Source of the DNA: Aureococcus anophagefferens
Lineage: Eukaryota > Sar > Pelagophyceae > Pelagomonadales > Pelagomonadaceae
DNA length: 26,570 nucleotides
Assembly (NCBI RefSeq): GCF_000186865.1
Contig: NW_008705567.1
Coordinates: 990,588 to 1,017,157 of the forward strand
Reading direction: 5' to 3'
A program made the translations under genes and the position numbers. Under the pieces are notes generated by a model. That model made no database searches. It had not been told where the DNA came from and saw only the letters and a program-made list of their open reading frames with translations. Positions 1-8,641 of the stretch are shown here, in pieces (the stretch's first letter is position 1; the number at the start of each line of letters is the position of its first letter).

Positions 1-915
1 GAGCGTCACCGACGGGCTCTGCGAGTACGCCGGCTCCAGGGCGAGTCCTTCCACCTCTGCCCCGGCTGCTACCGCTACCGCGTCACGGAGAACCCGGCGG
101 CCAAATTCAAGCGCGTCAGCGGAGCGCCCGAGGCCGAGGACCGAAAGGCCGGGTGGCTGGAGAAGCTCACGGTCGGAGGTATCGCGACCGCGCTCTCGAC
201 GGACGGGGAGTGGGACGCGAGCGACATCGTGCTCCAGGTGAACAGTATTATGATCCGCGACGCGGACCGGAAGATATTGACACTGTTATTGAGTGATGGT
301 GTGCAGTGGACCTGTGCCCTCGCGCATGGCGACTGCTTCGACAGGATGGTCTCGTACGAGATCATCCAGAACCACGCGCTCATCAAGGTCACGAAGTACT
401 CCTACGCGGGAAACAAGAAGAAGACGACTGTACTTGTACTCCGCGACTTCGACCTCGTCGCGGCCGGTTCCGCCGTCGGAGAGATGCTCGGCGCGCCCAA
501 GGAGTTTGGCTGCGACCCAAAAGCCAGGGCCAACACGAAGCGACGCGTCGAGTATTTGTTGGACAACGCCCGCGTCACGGGTGTCCTCTGCGACAGTTTC
601 GCGCCATACGACGAGGCCTGGGTCGAGCGTACGCTGGACTTGGCCGATTCTGCAAATTACGCGCAAGTCGAGCTGATGGTCGAGAACGAGGTCACGGAAG
701 CCCTCAAGGAGGTCTGCGAGGGCCCGAACGCGATCGCGATCAGACTGGCCGTCCGAGACGGCACTGGCAAGATAACAGGGCGCGCCTGCAGCGCAGCAGA
801 GCGCGTGCAATCTAGCCTTGGTGAGCTTCGTTCCCCGCGCAGGCAATTTGCGCTCGGCAATGATCAGAAGTTCGAGCGCGTGTTTGACTTGTGCATTCGG
901 CGTCCGCCGCTGTAG
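1..915 (+). CDS. RPA70N-like OB-fold protein, 5' end outside window
   Basis: The frame is open from base 1 to a TAG at 913-915, so the 5' end is missing. About residues 52-155 of the visible part match the N-terminal OB domain of replication protein A large subunit (RPA1, DBD-F). An LTVGGIATAL segment stands where RPA1 has its L-x-x-GAI start, followed by VLQVNSI, then LLLSDGVQW, then a TVLVLRDFDLVAAGSAVGEMLG strand-helix like RPA1 'ILMELEVLKSAEAVG'. Upstream is a C-x2-C pair (HLCPGCYRYR) that could be half of a zinc site. In RPA this domain binds checkpoint and repair partners in the nucleus. No DNA-binding OB folds DBD-A/B/C follow; the protein stops about 140 residues later, so this is not ordinary RPA1. 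GC is lower than in neighbouring genes. The OB call is good; the role is unknown. Confidence 0.6.
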   Translation, partial: ERHRRALRVRRLQGESFHLCPGCYRYRVTENPAAKFKRVSGAPEAEDRKAGWLEKLTVGGIATALSTDGEWDASDIVLQVNSIMIRDADRKILTLLLSDGVQWTCALAHGDCFDRMVSYEIIQNHALIKVTKYSYAGNKKKTTVLVLRDFDLVAAGSAVGEMLGAPKEFGCDPKARANTKRRVEYLLDNARVTGVLCDSFAPYDEAWVERTLDLADSANYAQVELMVENEVTEALKEVCEGPNAIAIRLAVRDGTGKITGRACSAAERVQSSLGELRSPRRQFALGNDQKFERVFDLCIRRPPL

Positions 916-1157
916 CAACACATTCGCCCGAACGCTCACGAAACGTTCAGGTACTGTCGGCGAGCCGACAAGGACATGTCCAGGTGTCACTTTATTTTCG
1001 ACACGACTCGAGTCCGGCCCGACGACACGCCCTCGAGCATCCGCATGGATGAACGAACGCCAGGAGCCAGCTTGCCTCTGATCCACTGCATGGTTAAGCA
1101 TTAGGCCCCGCCGCCTAGCATCGACATCTAATTCAAAGAATGGATCCGGCGATCGCC
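916..1157. other. Convergent intergenic region, about 240 bp
   Basis: Short gap between the stop of the RPA70N-like gene and the stop of the channel gene on the other strand. Its GC is lower than that of the flanking channel gene. It presumably carries both 3' ends; I see no RNA gene or repeat in it. Confidence 0.5.
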
Positions 1158-3911
1158 TTAGAACGCGCAATTCTGGCGCCCGTTGCCGCACGTCGGCGCG
1201 AAGGCCGCGGCGACGGCGCGCGGGGCCGCGTAGGGCAGGAGCTCGGCGCCGGCCGGCGCGGCGGCGTCGTCGGCGCCCGCGCGGCTCCGCGCGTGGGCCG
1301 AGCGGCCGAGGACGTTGCGCCGGGGCGCGGGCGCCGCGGCCGCGTCCGGGACGACCCAGTCGTCGCCGCGGTCGATGGCCCGGAACGCGTCGTCGAGGAG
1401 GCGCAGGGGCTCGACGAGGGGCATCCAGGCCTTGGGCGGCGGCGCGTCGGCGTGGAGGGCGCCGCAGGCGTCGACGAGCCGGTGCGTGCAGGCCGCGGCG
1501 CGCGCGCGCGTCTCTCGGAGGAGCGCGCCGTCGACCGCGGGCGCCTCGCGCCGCGCCGGCCGCCGGGGCCGCGACCCCCGCGCGGCGCCGAGGATCTCCG
1601 ACTGGACGAACTGCCAGCAGCCGAAGATGCGGATGGCCCTGTGGAAGACGTCGAAGCCCTCGACGGCCGCGGCGAAGCGGCGGCCGTCGAGCGCGAAGAC
1701 CTGCGCCGCGGAGACGGCGCGCGCGGCGTAGTGGCGCCGCCGCGCCTTGCGCGACCCGACGAGGAGCATGCAGATGTCGTCGCCGATGGTGTCGTGGACG
1801 CGCTTGAGCGTGAAGTCGAGGATCGGGTTCACGGCGCGGCGCCCCCAGACGGCGATCTTGCCCATCGTGATCGAGAACATGACGTCGTTGAGGCTCAGGT
1901 CCTTGCTCACGAGCACGTCGCGGGGCATGAAGAGGCGCGTCTCGAAGACGCGCGCGAGCTCGACGACGAACTGGTCCCGCTCGTACATGTACTTGGCCAC
2001 GCGCGCGTGGAGCGCGGCGTTGCCGTACGACCGCGAGTCGACGCGTTCCGGCGCGACGCCGCGCTCGACGGCGCCCGTGTCCTCGTAGCGCACGGCCATG
2101 GCCACGCGGTCCGCGACGACGGCGACGGCGAGGATTTTCGCCGGCCGCGACGTCCGCCGCAGAAAGCCCGCGCCGGCCTCGACGGCGGCGCGGTGCCGCC
2201 GCTTCGATACGCGGGCCTTGACGTGCTCCGCGGCCTGGGAGAGCGACCGTCGCCGCTTCGCTCGCCGCTCCGCCTCGGCCGTCGTCATGCGCCGGAGCTC
2301 CGCCGACGCGCCGTGGTCGTCGCTCCCGAACTCGTCCTCGGCGCCGTCCGCCAGCTCGTCGAAGACGGCGATCGTCTCGCCCACGCGGAGCCCGTAGACG
2401 TGCTGGAGCGCGTAGTTGTAGAAGGACAGCCGCCGCACGCAGCCGCCGAGGTTGTGGTGCGCGACGATGGCCGTCAGGCCCGGGCTCAGGCGCGCGAGCA
2501 GCCCCTTGTTGTAGTTCTCGCGGAAGATGCCCTCCGTGGACCCCATGTACTCGCGGAGCTTGAAGCGGAGCTCCTTGGGCATCTGCGACTGCTCGAGGTA
2601 GGAGTTGAGCGTGTCGAGCGTCAGCCGGTAGTCGTTGCCGACGGGGTCCATGTTCGTGAGCGCGTTGCACATGTCGCCGACGAGGAACGCGAGCACGATG
2701 ACGCCCACCAAGGCGACGACGAGCGCGAGGACCTCCTCGGCGATGTTCGCCGTGAAGCTCAGGTCCCCGAGCAGGGTCTGGAGGGCCCACTTCAGGCTGT
2801 AGACGTACTGGCGCCAGATCGACGTCCGCTCGAGGCGCAGGAGCACGTAGTCCGGGCAATTCTCGTCGCCCGGGTCCTCGAACGAATGGTCCTGCACGTG
2901 GCAGTCGTCGTTGACGAGCTGGTCCGTGATGCGCAGGGCGCAGGCGCTCAGGTGGACGAGCGCGACGAGCCCCACGAAGAACTTGCAGACGATCTGCTGC
3001 GCCGCGGACATGGTGATGTAGACCGCGAGCTTGGCCATGATGCGCGGCTGCCGCGCGACGCGGAGGAGCTTGAGCAGGCGCACGAGCTTGACCATCTTGA
3101 GGATGCCCGCGGAGCGGTCCAGGGGCACGAACTCGTAGGGCACGACGGACAAAACGTCGATGAGGAGCCACGACTGCGCGTAGCGCTTCGCGATCTCGAG
3201 CTTGTCCGTGATCCACGCGCCCCGGTCGTTGTCGAAGTAGGCCGTGTGCAGCGAGACGAAGATGTCGATGACGAAAAACCCGTCGACGACCTTGTTGACG
3301 AGGAACATCCAGACGTACTTGGGCCGCTGCTGGTAGATGACCTCGCGGACCGACGGCGCGCGCACGAAGGCGAGCTCGAAGGGCGTCACGGTCATCACGT
3401 AGGTAATCAGTACAAGCATGAGCACGTCCCACTCGAGCGTGTGACGGGGGTCGACGATGGGGAACTCGCACGCGCGCCGGAGGAGCTTGGGAAATTCCAC
3501 CTGGCTCTCGTCGAGGCGCAGGAGCGGTCGCGACGTCTCCGCGCCGCCGCCGCCCTCCTCGATGAGCTCCGAGGCGCTCAGCGCGACGTGCTTCGGCGCC
3601 GCCTCGAGGTTCTCCGCGAGGTGGACGAGCTTCTCCTTGACGGCGGCGCCGACGCGCAGCACCCGCTCGGACACGTTCTTCCTGCCGAGCGACCGCTTCG
3701 GATCGTCGCCGTCGACCGCCGCCGGCGGGACCGCCGCGTCGATCTTCACGTCGATGCGCGGCGGCGCCTCGTCCGCCGCCGCTTCCTTGCGCCGCGCCTT
3801 GGGCCGCTCGCGGCTCCGGCCCCGGCGCGGCTTCTTCTTCTCCGGCACGGGCTTCACTTCGCCGAGGCAGAAGCCCGGCTCCGGCTCGTCGGGGCTGGCG
3901 CACGCGAACAT
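1158..3911 (-). CDS. CNG/EAG-family cation channel with cNMP-binding-like domain
   Basis: 917 residues from ATG at 3911; an upstream in-frame start would be TTG, so it was not used. The basic cytosolic N-terminus (1-150) is followed by six membrane segments: S1 about 161-183, S2 199-222, S3 247-262, S4 269-290, S5 303-328, S6 393-417. S4 carries regularly spaced Lys/Arg (KMVKLVRLLKLLRVAR), a voltage-sensor pattern. The re-entrant pore is about 365-388 and reads TLLGDLSF, without the GYG/GFG potassium signature and closer to the CNG 'TTIGE' type, so a non-selective cation channel is more likely than a K+ channel. A C-linker follows, then an Arg/Ser-rich insert of about 150 residues, then a cyclic-nucleotide-binding fold (about 690-810) with an SLNDVMFSITMGKIAVWG strand. 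The phosphate-binding FGE is degenerate (IGDD), so cNMP binding is uncertain. Single exon. Confidence 0.85.
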   Translation of the reverse strand: MFACASPDEPEPGFCLGEVKPVPEKKKPRRGRSRERPKARRKEAAADEAPPRIDVKIDAAVPPAAVDGDDPKRSLGRKNVSERVLRVGAAVKEKLVHLAENLEAAPKHVALSASELIEEGGGGAETSRPLLRLDESQVEFPKLLRRACEFPIVDPRHTLEWDVLMLVLITYVMTVTPFELAFVRAPSVREVIYQQRPKYVWMFLVNKVVDGFFVIDIFVSLHTAYFDNDRGAWITDKLEIAKRYAQSWLLIDVLSVVPYEFVPLDRSAGILKMVKLVRLLKLLRVARQPRIMAKLAVYITMSAAQQIVCKFFVGLVALVHLSACALRITDQLVNDDCHVQDHSFEDPGDENCPDYVLLRLERTSIWRQYVYSLKWALQTLLGDLSFTANIAEEVLALVVALVGVIVLAFLVGDMCNALTNMDPVGNDYRLTLDTLNSYLEQSQMPKELRFKLREYMGSTEGIFRENYNKGLLARLSPGLTAIVAHHNLGGCVRRLSFYNYALQHVYGLRVGETIAVFDELADGAEDEFGSDDHGASAELRRMTTAEAERRAKRRRSLSQAAEHVKARVSKRRHRAAVEAGAGFLRRTSRPAKILAVAVVADRVAMAVRYEDTGAVERGVAPERVDSRSYGNAALHARVAKYMYERDQFVVELARVFETRLFMPRDVLVSKDLSLNDVMFSITMGKIAVWGRRAVNPILDFTLKRVHDTIGDDICMLLVGSRKARRRHYAARAVSAAQVFALDGRRFAAAVEGFDVFHRAIRIFGCWQFVQSEILGAARGSRPRRPARREAPAVDGALLRETRARAAACTHRLVDACGALHADAPPPKAWMPLVEPLRLLDDAFRAIDRGDDWVVPDAAAAPAPRRNVLGRSAHARSRAGADDAAAPAGAELLPYAAPRAVAAAFAPTCGNGRQNCAF

Positions 3912-4157
3912 GCTACGACTTCTGGTCGTTCGTGACAACCATGCTCAACGGGGCTGCCTCAGTGCCTCTTTAGCAGCAAACGACGGCCGCAAAGTGAAAC
4001 GTCGTCGCCAATTCCAACAAAATCTTCGCACCCGGGTTGTGGCAGCTCCATTCTGCCGTGTTGTGAGCTCCCGGGCGGCCTGTTAGAGACGCGGCTGGGA
4101 GTGGTCGGGCGCTCCCTCGGTCGCGACGGGCCCGGCGCCCCGACGCTCTCTGAGACC
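3912..4157. promoter_or_regulatory. Divergent intergenic (putative bidirectional promoter)
   Basis: 246 bp separate the ATG of the channel gene (minus) from the ATG of the SUMO-like gene (plus), so both promoters and 5' UTRs must lie here. It is less GC-rich than the coding sequence. No TATA box or other named motif is convincing. Confidence 0.4.
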
Positions 4158-4852
4158 ATGTCCGGCTTCGGCGGCGAGGGCAGTACGGCCCAGACGCCGA
4201 GCGAGACGGGGACGAACCCCGACTTTTCCGTGCGCGACGCGGACTCCGTCGCCTCCGGGTCGTCGGCCCCGGGCTTCGTCATGCGACCGGGCATGGGCGG
4301 CGACGACGTCGGCCAGCGGCTGAGCTCCCTCAGCCTGCGGGACGTCGAGAAGACGGACCTGTCGAGCCCCCAGAGCCAAAACGGCGACGACGACGACGGC
4401 ATGATCACCGTCCGCGCGCACAACAAAAAGGTCCCCCCCCCCCCCCCCGCCCGTGCCCCGCGCGCGCGCACGCCCGCCGCGCCGCAGACGGGCGAGATCA
4501 CGGTCATGCGAGTGCGGAAGGGCACGCCCATGAAGGAGGTCATGTCGAAGTACGCGCAGAACAAGGGCGCGCGTCGCCGGCGCGGGACGCGACGCCGCGG
4601 GGCGCGCGTTTCGCGCGCGCGGCGGGCGCGGTTCTGGGGCCATCGCTCGTCGGAAGAACTTGCGCGGCGCGCCCCGGGACGCCGTTTTTGTCACAGGTCA
4701 AGGCGGACCGCCTGAGCTGGAAACGCCGCGCGTCCGCGCGCGAGTCCGTCATCATCTCCGGCACGGTGCCCGGGAAGAAGGGCGACAAGCAGCTCCCGGA
4801 GCCCCAGGGCGAGTGCGGCTACTCGGACTGCGGCTGCACGGGCTACGCCTGA
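4158..4852 (+). CDS. Small SUMO/ubiquitin-like domain protein, three exons
   Basis: Proposed exons 4158-4430, 4488-4568 and 4697-4852 give 169 residues. The N-terminal 80 residues are acidic, Ser/Gly-rich and probably disordered. Joining the exons gives MITVRAHNKK-TGEITVMRVRKG then TPMKEVMSKYAQNKG-VKADRLSW. This follows the SUMO/Rad60 ubiquitin-like pattern: strand, hairpin, strand, the TPL-x-x-LM-x-x-Y helix, then strand 3. The second half of the fold is not obvious; the protein ends in a Cys-rich tail (CGYSDCGC) with no C-terminal Gly-Gly, so it is probably not a conjugated modifier. Intron 1 is 57 nt and in frame, so it could be retained. Intron 2 needs a GC donor to keep the frame. The family is moderately certain and the function unknown. 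Confidence 0.55.
4431..4487 (+). other. Candidate GT-AG intron in the SUMO-like gene
   Basis: It begins with GT followed by about 15 C residues and ends GCCGCAG. Its length of 57 nt is a multiple of three with no stop, so retention would add 19 Pro/Arg/Ala-rich residues. Removal joins two strands of the ubiquitin-like fold cleanly. Confidence 0.5.
4569..4696 (+). other. Candidate GC-AG intron in the SUMO-like gene
   Basis: 128 nt, from GCGCGTCGCC to TTTTTGTCACAG. The next frame-compatible coding stretch (VKADRLSWKRR) requires phase 0. The nearest GT donor at 4573 gives the wrong phase, so a GC donor written GCGCGT (GTGCGT with T changed to C) is the simplest reading. The same ten bases open the first intron of the gene at 16010. 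Confidence 0.5.
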
Positions 4853-5079
4853 CGCGGCGGCCCCGGCCGCGGCGGCGCGCGGCCCGCGCGCCGCGGCGGC
4901 GGACCCGACCTGTGCCCCACTCCCTCTTCTCCAACCAGACCCGCGGGACCGGAGCTCTTTTTTACAGCAACACTCACCCGCACCTTTGTCTTTAGTGGGA
5001 GCTACTACAACCGAGCGCGCGCTACTAGCTGACGCCGAGGGGCCGCGCGGCCGCGTCGGCGCCCGCGCGCCGCCGCGCG

Positions 5080-5661
5080 TCAAACTCCGCGTCGTAGCGT
5101 CCACATGGCGGCGCGGTCCCGCGTGCCCGCGCCGCTCGCGACGTCGTCGCTCCAGAACCTCGACTCGTAGCCCGCGTCGTCGTGGACGGCGCCGAAGAGC
5201 GGGTCGTCGGCGAAGTAGCGCGCGTCCTCCGAGCCGGGCCGCACGGGCTCCATCGGCCCGTCGGCGTCGTCCGCGAGGGCGTCGCGCGCGGCCTTGACCG
5301 CGAGGAAGACGCGGTGCGAGCCGCCCTTGTCCGGGTGGCAGCGCCGCGCGAGGCCGAGGTAGGCTCTCTGCAGCGCGGCGGCCGCGAGCGGGGCGTCGCC
5401 TTCGAGGTTCAGGGCGTCGCGCGGCGACGACGCCCAGCGCTTCAGGGCTTTGGTGAGCTGGGCCTCGGCTCGTCGACGTTCCAACGCCGAGGTGCTCGCG
5501 TCGTTTGCGGTGTGCTCGAGGGCGACGAGCGCGGCGTGTTTGTCCATGGGCGAGGCCTCGTGGTGGTCCATGGGCGACGCCGAGGCCTCGTGGTGGTCCA
5601 TGGGTGACGCCGAGGCGCGCCTGTTTCTCTCAGCGCGGCTAGAGCGCGCGAGGCTGCCCAT
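5080..5661 (-). CDS. J-domain (DnaJ/Hsp40-like) protein
   Basis: 193 residues from ATG at 5661 to TGA at 5080-5082. The J domain is central: helix [13 protein letters not shown] runs straight into the obligatory HPD (HPDKGGS), followed by helix [21 protein letters not shown] is the motif that stimulates Hsp70 ATPase, so a co-chaperone role is inferred; no Gly/Phe or zinc-finger region is present, so it is class III-like. A ten-residue repeat containing MDHHEAS lies before the J domain and comes from a 30-bp DNA duplication. A farther ATG at 5799 would overlap the start of the divergent aconitase gene, so 5661 is preferred; 118 bp then separate the two start codons. The acidic C-terminal tail (about 50 residues) matches nothing I recognise. 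Confidence 0.75.
   Translation of the reverse strand: MGSLARSSRAERNRRASASPMDHHEASASPMDHHEASPMDKHAALVALEHTANDASTSALERRRAEAQLTKALKRWASSPRDALNLEGDAPLAAAALQRAYLGLARRCHPDKGGSHRVFLAVKAARDALADDADGPMEPVRPGSEDARYFADDPLFGAVHDDAGYESRFWSDDVASGAGTRDRAAMWTLRRGV
5551..5610. repeat. 30-bp tandem duplication inside the J-protein gene
   Basis: Two adjacent 30-base units (5551-5580 and 5581-5610) differ at one base, with a partial third unit just upstream. The length is a multiple of three, so the protein gains a ten-residue repeat with each copy. Each unit contains a CAT on the plus strand, giving repeated in-frame ATG codons on the minus strand and making the true start of this gene ambiguous. Confidence 0.85.
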
Positions 5662-5779
5662 CGACGTCCATCGCGTTGGAGGCAACTTCGGCGCGCGTCG
5701 GCTACGTTGCGGTGGCAGGCGGGCTCCATCGCCCCGCTCGCCATCGAGAAAGCTCGAGATTTGGGAACCTGCTGCCAGG
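5662..5779. promoter_or_regulatory. Divergent promoter, J-protein and aconitase
   Basis: 118 bp between the preferred start codons of the two divergent genes. It must serve both, or their 5' UTRs overlap. No specific element was recognised. Confidence 0.35.
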
Positions 5780-8549
5780 ATGCGCCGCTCTTTCAGCATC
5801 ACCCGCGCGGTGTCGCGCGCCGTGGGCCGCAACGCGCCGCGCGCCCGCTACCTCAGCGCCTTCCGCGACGAATATGCCGGCCCCGCGAAGCGAAACGGCG
5901 ACGCCCGTCGATTTGGCTCCTTTCCGCGACCGCGCGCCTTCCCCCCCCCCGCAGGCGCACGTCGAGACGCGCAAGGCCGAGGGCATCGTGCCGAAGCCCC
6001 TGGACGCGGCGCAGTGCGCGCAGCTCGTCGAGCAGCTCAAGGCGCCCGAGGACGACGAGGCGTTCCTGCTCGAGCTGCTCCGGGACCGCGTGCCGCCCGG
6101 CGTCGACGAGGCGGCCTACGTCAAGGCGTCGTTCCTCGCGGCGCTGGTCAGCGGCGAGGCGACGAGCCCCATCGTCGACAAGTACGAGGCCATGCGCATC
6201 CTGGGCACGATGCAGGGCGGCTACAACGTCGAGACGCTCGTCGCGGGCCTCGACTCGAGCGACCCCGAGCTCGCGCAGATCGCCGCCGACTGCCTGAAGA
6301 CGACGATCCTCGTCTTCGACTCCTTCCACGACGTCGAGGCCAAGGCGAAGGGCGGCAACGCGCTGGCCCAGGAGGTCATGGAGTCGTGGGCCGCCGCCGA
6401 GTGGTTCCTCAACCGGCCGCCGATGGCCGAGAAGCTCACGGTCACCGTGTTCAAGGTCACGGGCGAGACGAACACGGACGATTTGAGCCCCGCGCCCGAC
6501 GCCTGGAGCCGGCCCGACATCCCCCTCCACGCGCTGGCCATGCTCAAGAACCCGCGCGACGGCATCGAGCACGAGGACGTGACCGCGCAGATCGAGGGCC
6601 TCAAGGCCAAGGGCTTCCCCCTGGCCTACGTCGGCGACGTCGTCGGCACGGGCTCGTCGCGCAAGTCGGCGACGAACTCCGTGCTCTGGTTCATGGGCGA
6701 CGACATCCCGAACGTGCCGAACAAGCGCGGCGGCGGCGTCTGCGTCGGCGGCAAGATCGCGCCCATCTTCTTCAACACCATGGAGGACGCGGGGTCCTTA
6801 CCCATCGAGATGGACGTCACGGGCATGCACATGGGCGACGTCGTCGACATCTACCCGCACGCGGGCAAGGCGACCAAGCACGGCGACGAGTCCGCGGTGC
6901 TCGCGGAGTTCGAGCTGAAGACGAACGTCATCCAGGACGAGGTGCGCGCCGGCGGGCGCATCCCCCTCATCATCGGCCGGGGCATCACGACGAAGGCGCG
7001 CGCGTCGCTGGGCCTGCCGCCGTCGGACGTCTTCCAGCTGCCGACCGCGGCCGGCGCGGCGCCCGCGGGCTACACCTTAGCCCAGAAGATGGTCGGCAAG
7101 GCCTGCGGCGTCGACGGCGTGTCCCCGGGCACCTACTGCGAGCCGGCGATGACGACCGTGGGCTCCCAGGACACGACGGGGCCCATGACGCGCGACGAGC
7201 TCAAGGATTTGGCGTGCCTCGGCTTCTCCGCGGACCTGGTCATGCAGTCGTTCTGCCACACGGCGGCCTACCCGAAGCCCGTCGACGTCGTCACGCACGC
7301 GACGCTGCCCGACTTCATCCGCAACCGCGGCGGCGTGTCGCTCAAGCCCGGCGACGGCATCATCCACTCGTGGCTCAACCGCATGCTGCTGCCGGACACG
7401 GTGGGCACGGGCGGCGACAGCCACACGCGCTTCCCCGTGGGCATCTCCTTCCCCGCGGGCTCGGGCCTCGTGGCCTTCGCCGCGGCGACGGGCGTCATGC
7501 CGCTCGACATGCCCGAGTCCGTCAAGGTCAAGTTCACCGGGGAGATGGTGCCCGGCATCACGCTCCGCGACCTCGTCCACGCCATCCCCTACGCGGCCAT
7601 CCAGCGCGGTTTGCTCACGGTGGAGAAGCAGGGCAAGAAGAACATCTTCTCGGGCCGCGTGCTCGAGATCGAGGGCGTGTCGCACCTGAAATGCGAGCAG
7701 GCGTTCGAGCTGAGCGACGCGTCCGCGGAGCGGTCCGCGGCGGGCTGCACGATCCAGCTCGGCAAGGAGCCCATCGTCGAGTACCTCGAGTCGAACGTCG
7801 TCATGCTCAAGTGGATGGTCGCCGAGGGCTACGGCGACCCGCGGACCTTGGAGCGCCGCGTCGCGCGCATGCAGAAGTGGCTCGAGGACCCGCAGCTCAT
7901 GGAGGCGGACCCCGACGCCGAGTACGCCGAGGTCATCGAGATCGACCTCGCGGACATCAAGGAGCCCGTGCTCTGCGCGCCCAACGACCCCGACGACGCC
8001 GTGCTGCTGTCGTCCGTCGCGGGCACGAAGATCGACGAGGTCTTTTTGGGCAGCTGCATGACGAACATCGGCCACTTCCGCGCCGCGGGCAAGCTCCTCG
8101 ACAACTTCGAGGGCCAGCTCCCGACGCGCCTCTGGATCTCGCCCCCGACGCGCATGGACGCCGCGCAGCTCACGGACGAGGGCTACTACGCCATCTACGG
8201 CCGCGTCGGCGCGCGCACGGAGATGCCGGGCTGCTCCCTCTGCATGGGCAACCAGGCGCGCGTCGCCGACGCCGCGACCGTCGTGTCGACGTCGACGCGC
8301 AACTTCCCGAACCGCCTCGGCAAGGGCGCGAACGTGTATCTGGCCTCCGCGGAGCTCGCGGCGTGCGCGGCCATCCTCGGCAAGCTGCCCACGCCCGAGG
8401 AGTACTTCGACACCGTCAAGGCCCTCGACACGACGGCGGCGGACACCTACCGGTATCTCAACTTCGACGAGCTCCCGGACTTCGTCGAGGCCGCGGACTT
8501 CGACCTCCAGAGCGAGGCGAAGGAGTCCGCGGACAAGCTCGCCGCCTAG
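5780..8549 (+). CDS. acnB: Aconitate hydratase, bacterial AcnB type, mitochondrially targeted
   Basis: Aconitase interconverts citrate and isocitrate in the TCA cycle with a 4Fe-4S cluster. The body (5955-8549, about 864 residues) follows E. coli AcnB end to end: HEAT-like start ([21 protein letters not shown]), [17 protein letters not shown], and a long near-identical stretch around [20 protein letters not shown]. Cluster cysteines are encoded at 8055 ([15 protein letters not shown]), 8232 and 8241 ([10 protein letters not shown]). The ATG at 5780 opens a different frame whose product, [20 protein letters not shown] and onward, is Arg/Ser-rich and acid-poor like a mitochondrial presequence. 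A short intron ending at the C-tract acceptor 5954 joins it to the body in phase 0. Alternative: an unspliced start at ATG 5874 in the body frame. Family certain; 5' structure inferred. Confidence 0.9.
5876..5954 (+). other. Candidate first intron of the aconitase gene
   Basis: The acceptor is strong by eye: a run of C ending in GCAG at 5954, with the AcnB frame resuming at phase 0. The presequence frame needs a phase-0 donor. Candidates are GC at 5876 or 5885 (the first best matches the 'EEY..HVAER' start of bacterial AcnB) and GT at 5810 or 5822, which would drop the tail of the presequence. Confidence 0.4.
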
Positions 8550-8641
8550 GCCCCGCGAATCAAAAGCCCCACCCCGCCCCCCCGACGTCTGTGGACACAC
8601 CGCCCTCCCCCCCCCCTCCTGCTAACTGACCTACGCCGATG
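8550..8641. other. Short convergent intergenic region with C-runs
   Basis: 92 bp between the aconitase stop and the methyltransferase stop, containing two C-rich runs (about 8568-8583 and 8606-8618). Probably overlapping 3' UTRs; no other feature seen. Confidence 0.4.

Noticed and set aside
820..841. GTGAGC...GCGCAG as an intron in the RPA70N-like gene
   Set aside because: Only 22 nt, below plausible spliceosomal size, and the unspliced frame stays open.
818..1081. 87-codon plus-strand frame after the RPA70N-like domain
   Set aside because: No recognisable motif, and it overlaps the supported frame; probably chance in a lower-GC 3' region.
1140..3935. Long plus-strand open frame (931 codons) opposite the channel gene
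   Set aside because: Low-complexity Arg/Ala/Glu/Val product with no motif; GC-rich codon bias leaves the antisense strand stop-free. The minus-strand frame encodes a clear channel.
5450..8629. 1059-codon open frame overlapping aconitase in another frame
   Set aside because: Only its short part from ATG 5780 looks real (presequence). The rest is Arg/Gly-rich shadow of the AcnB frame.
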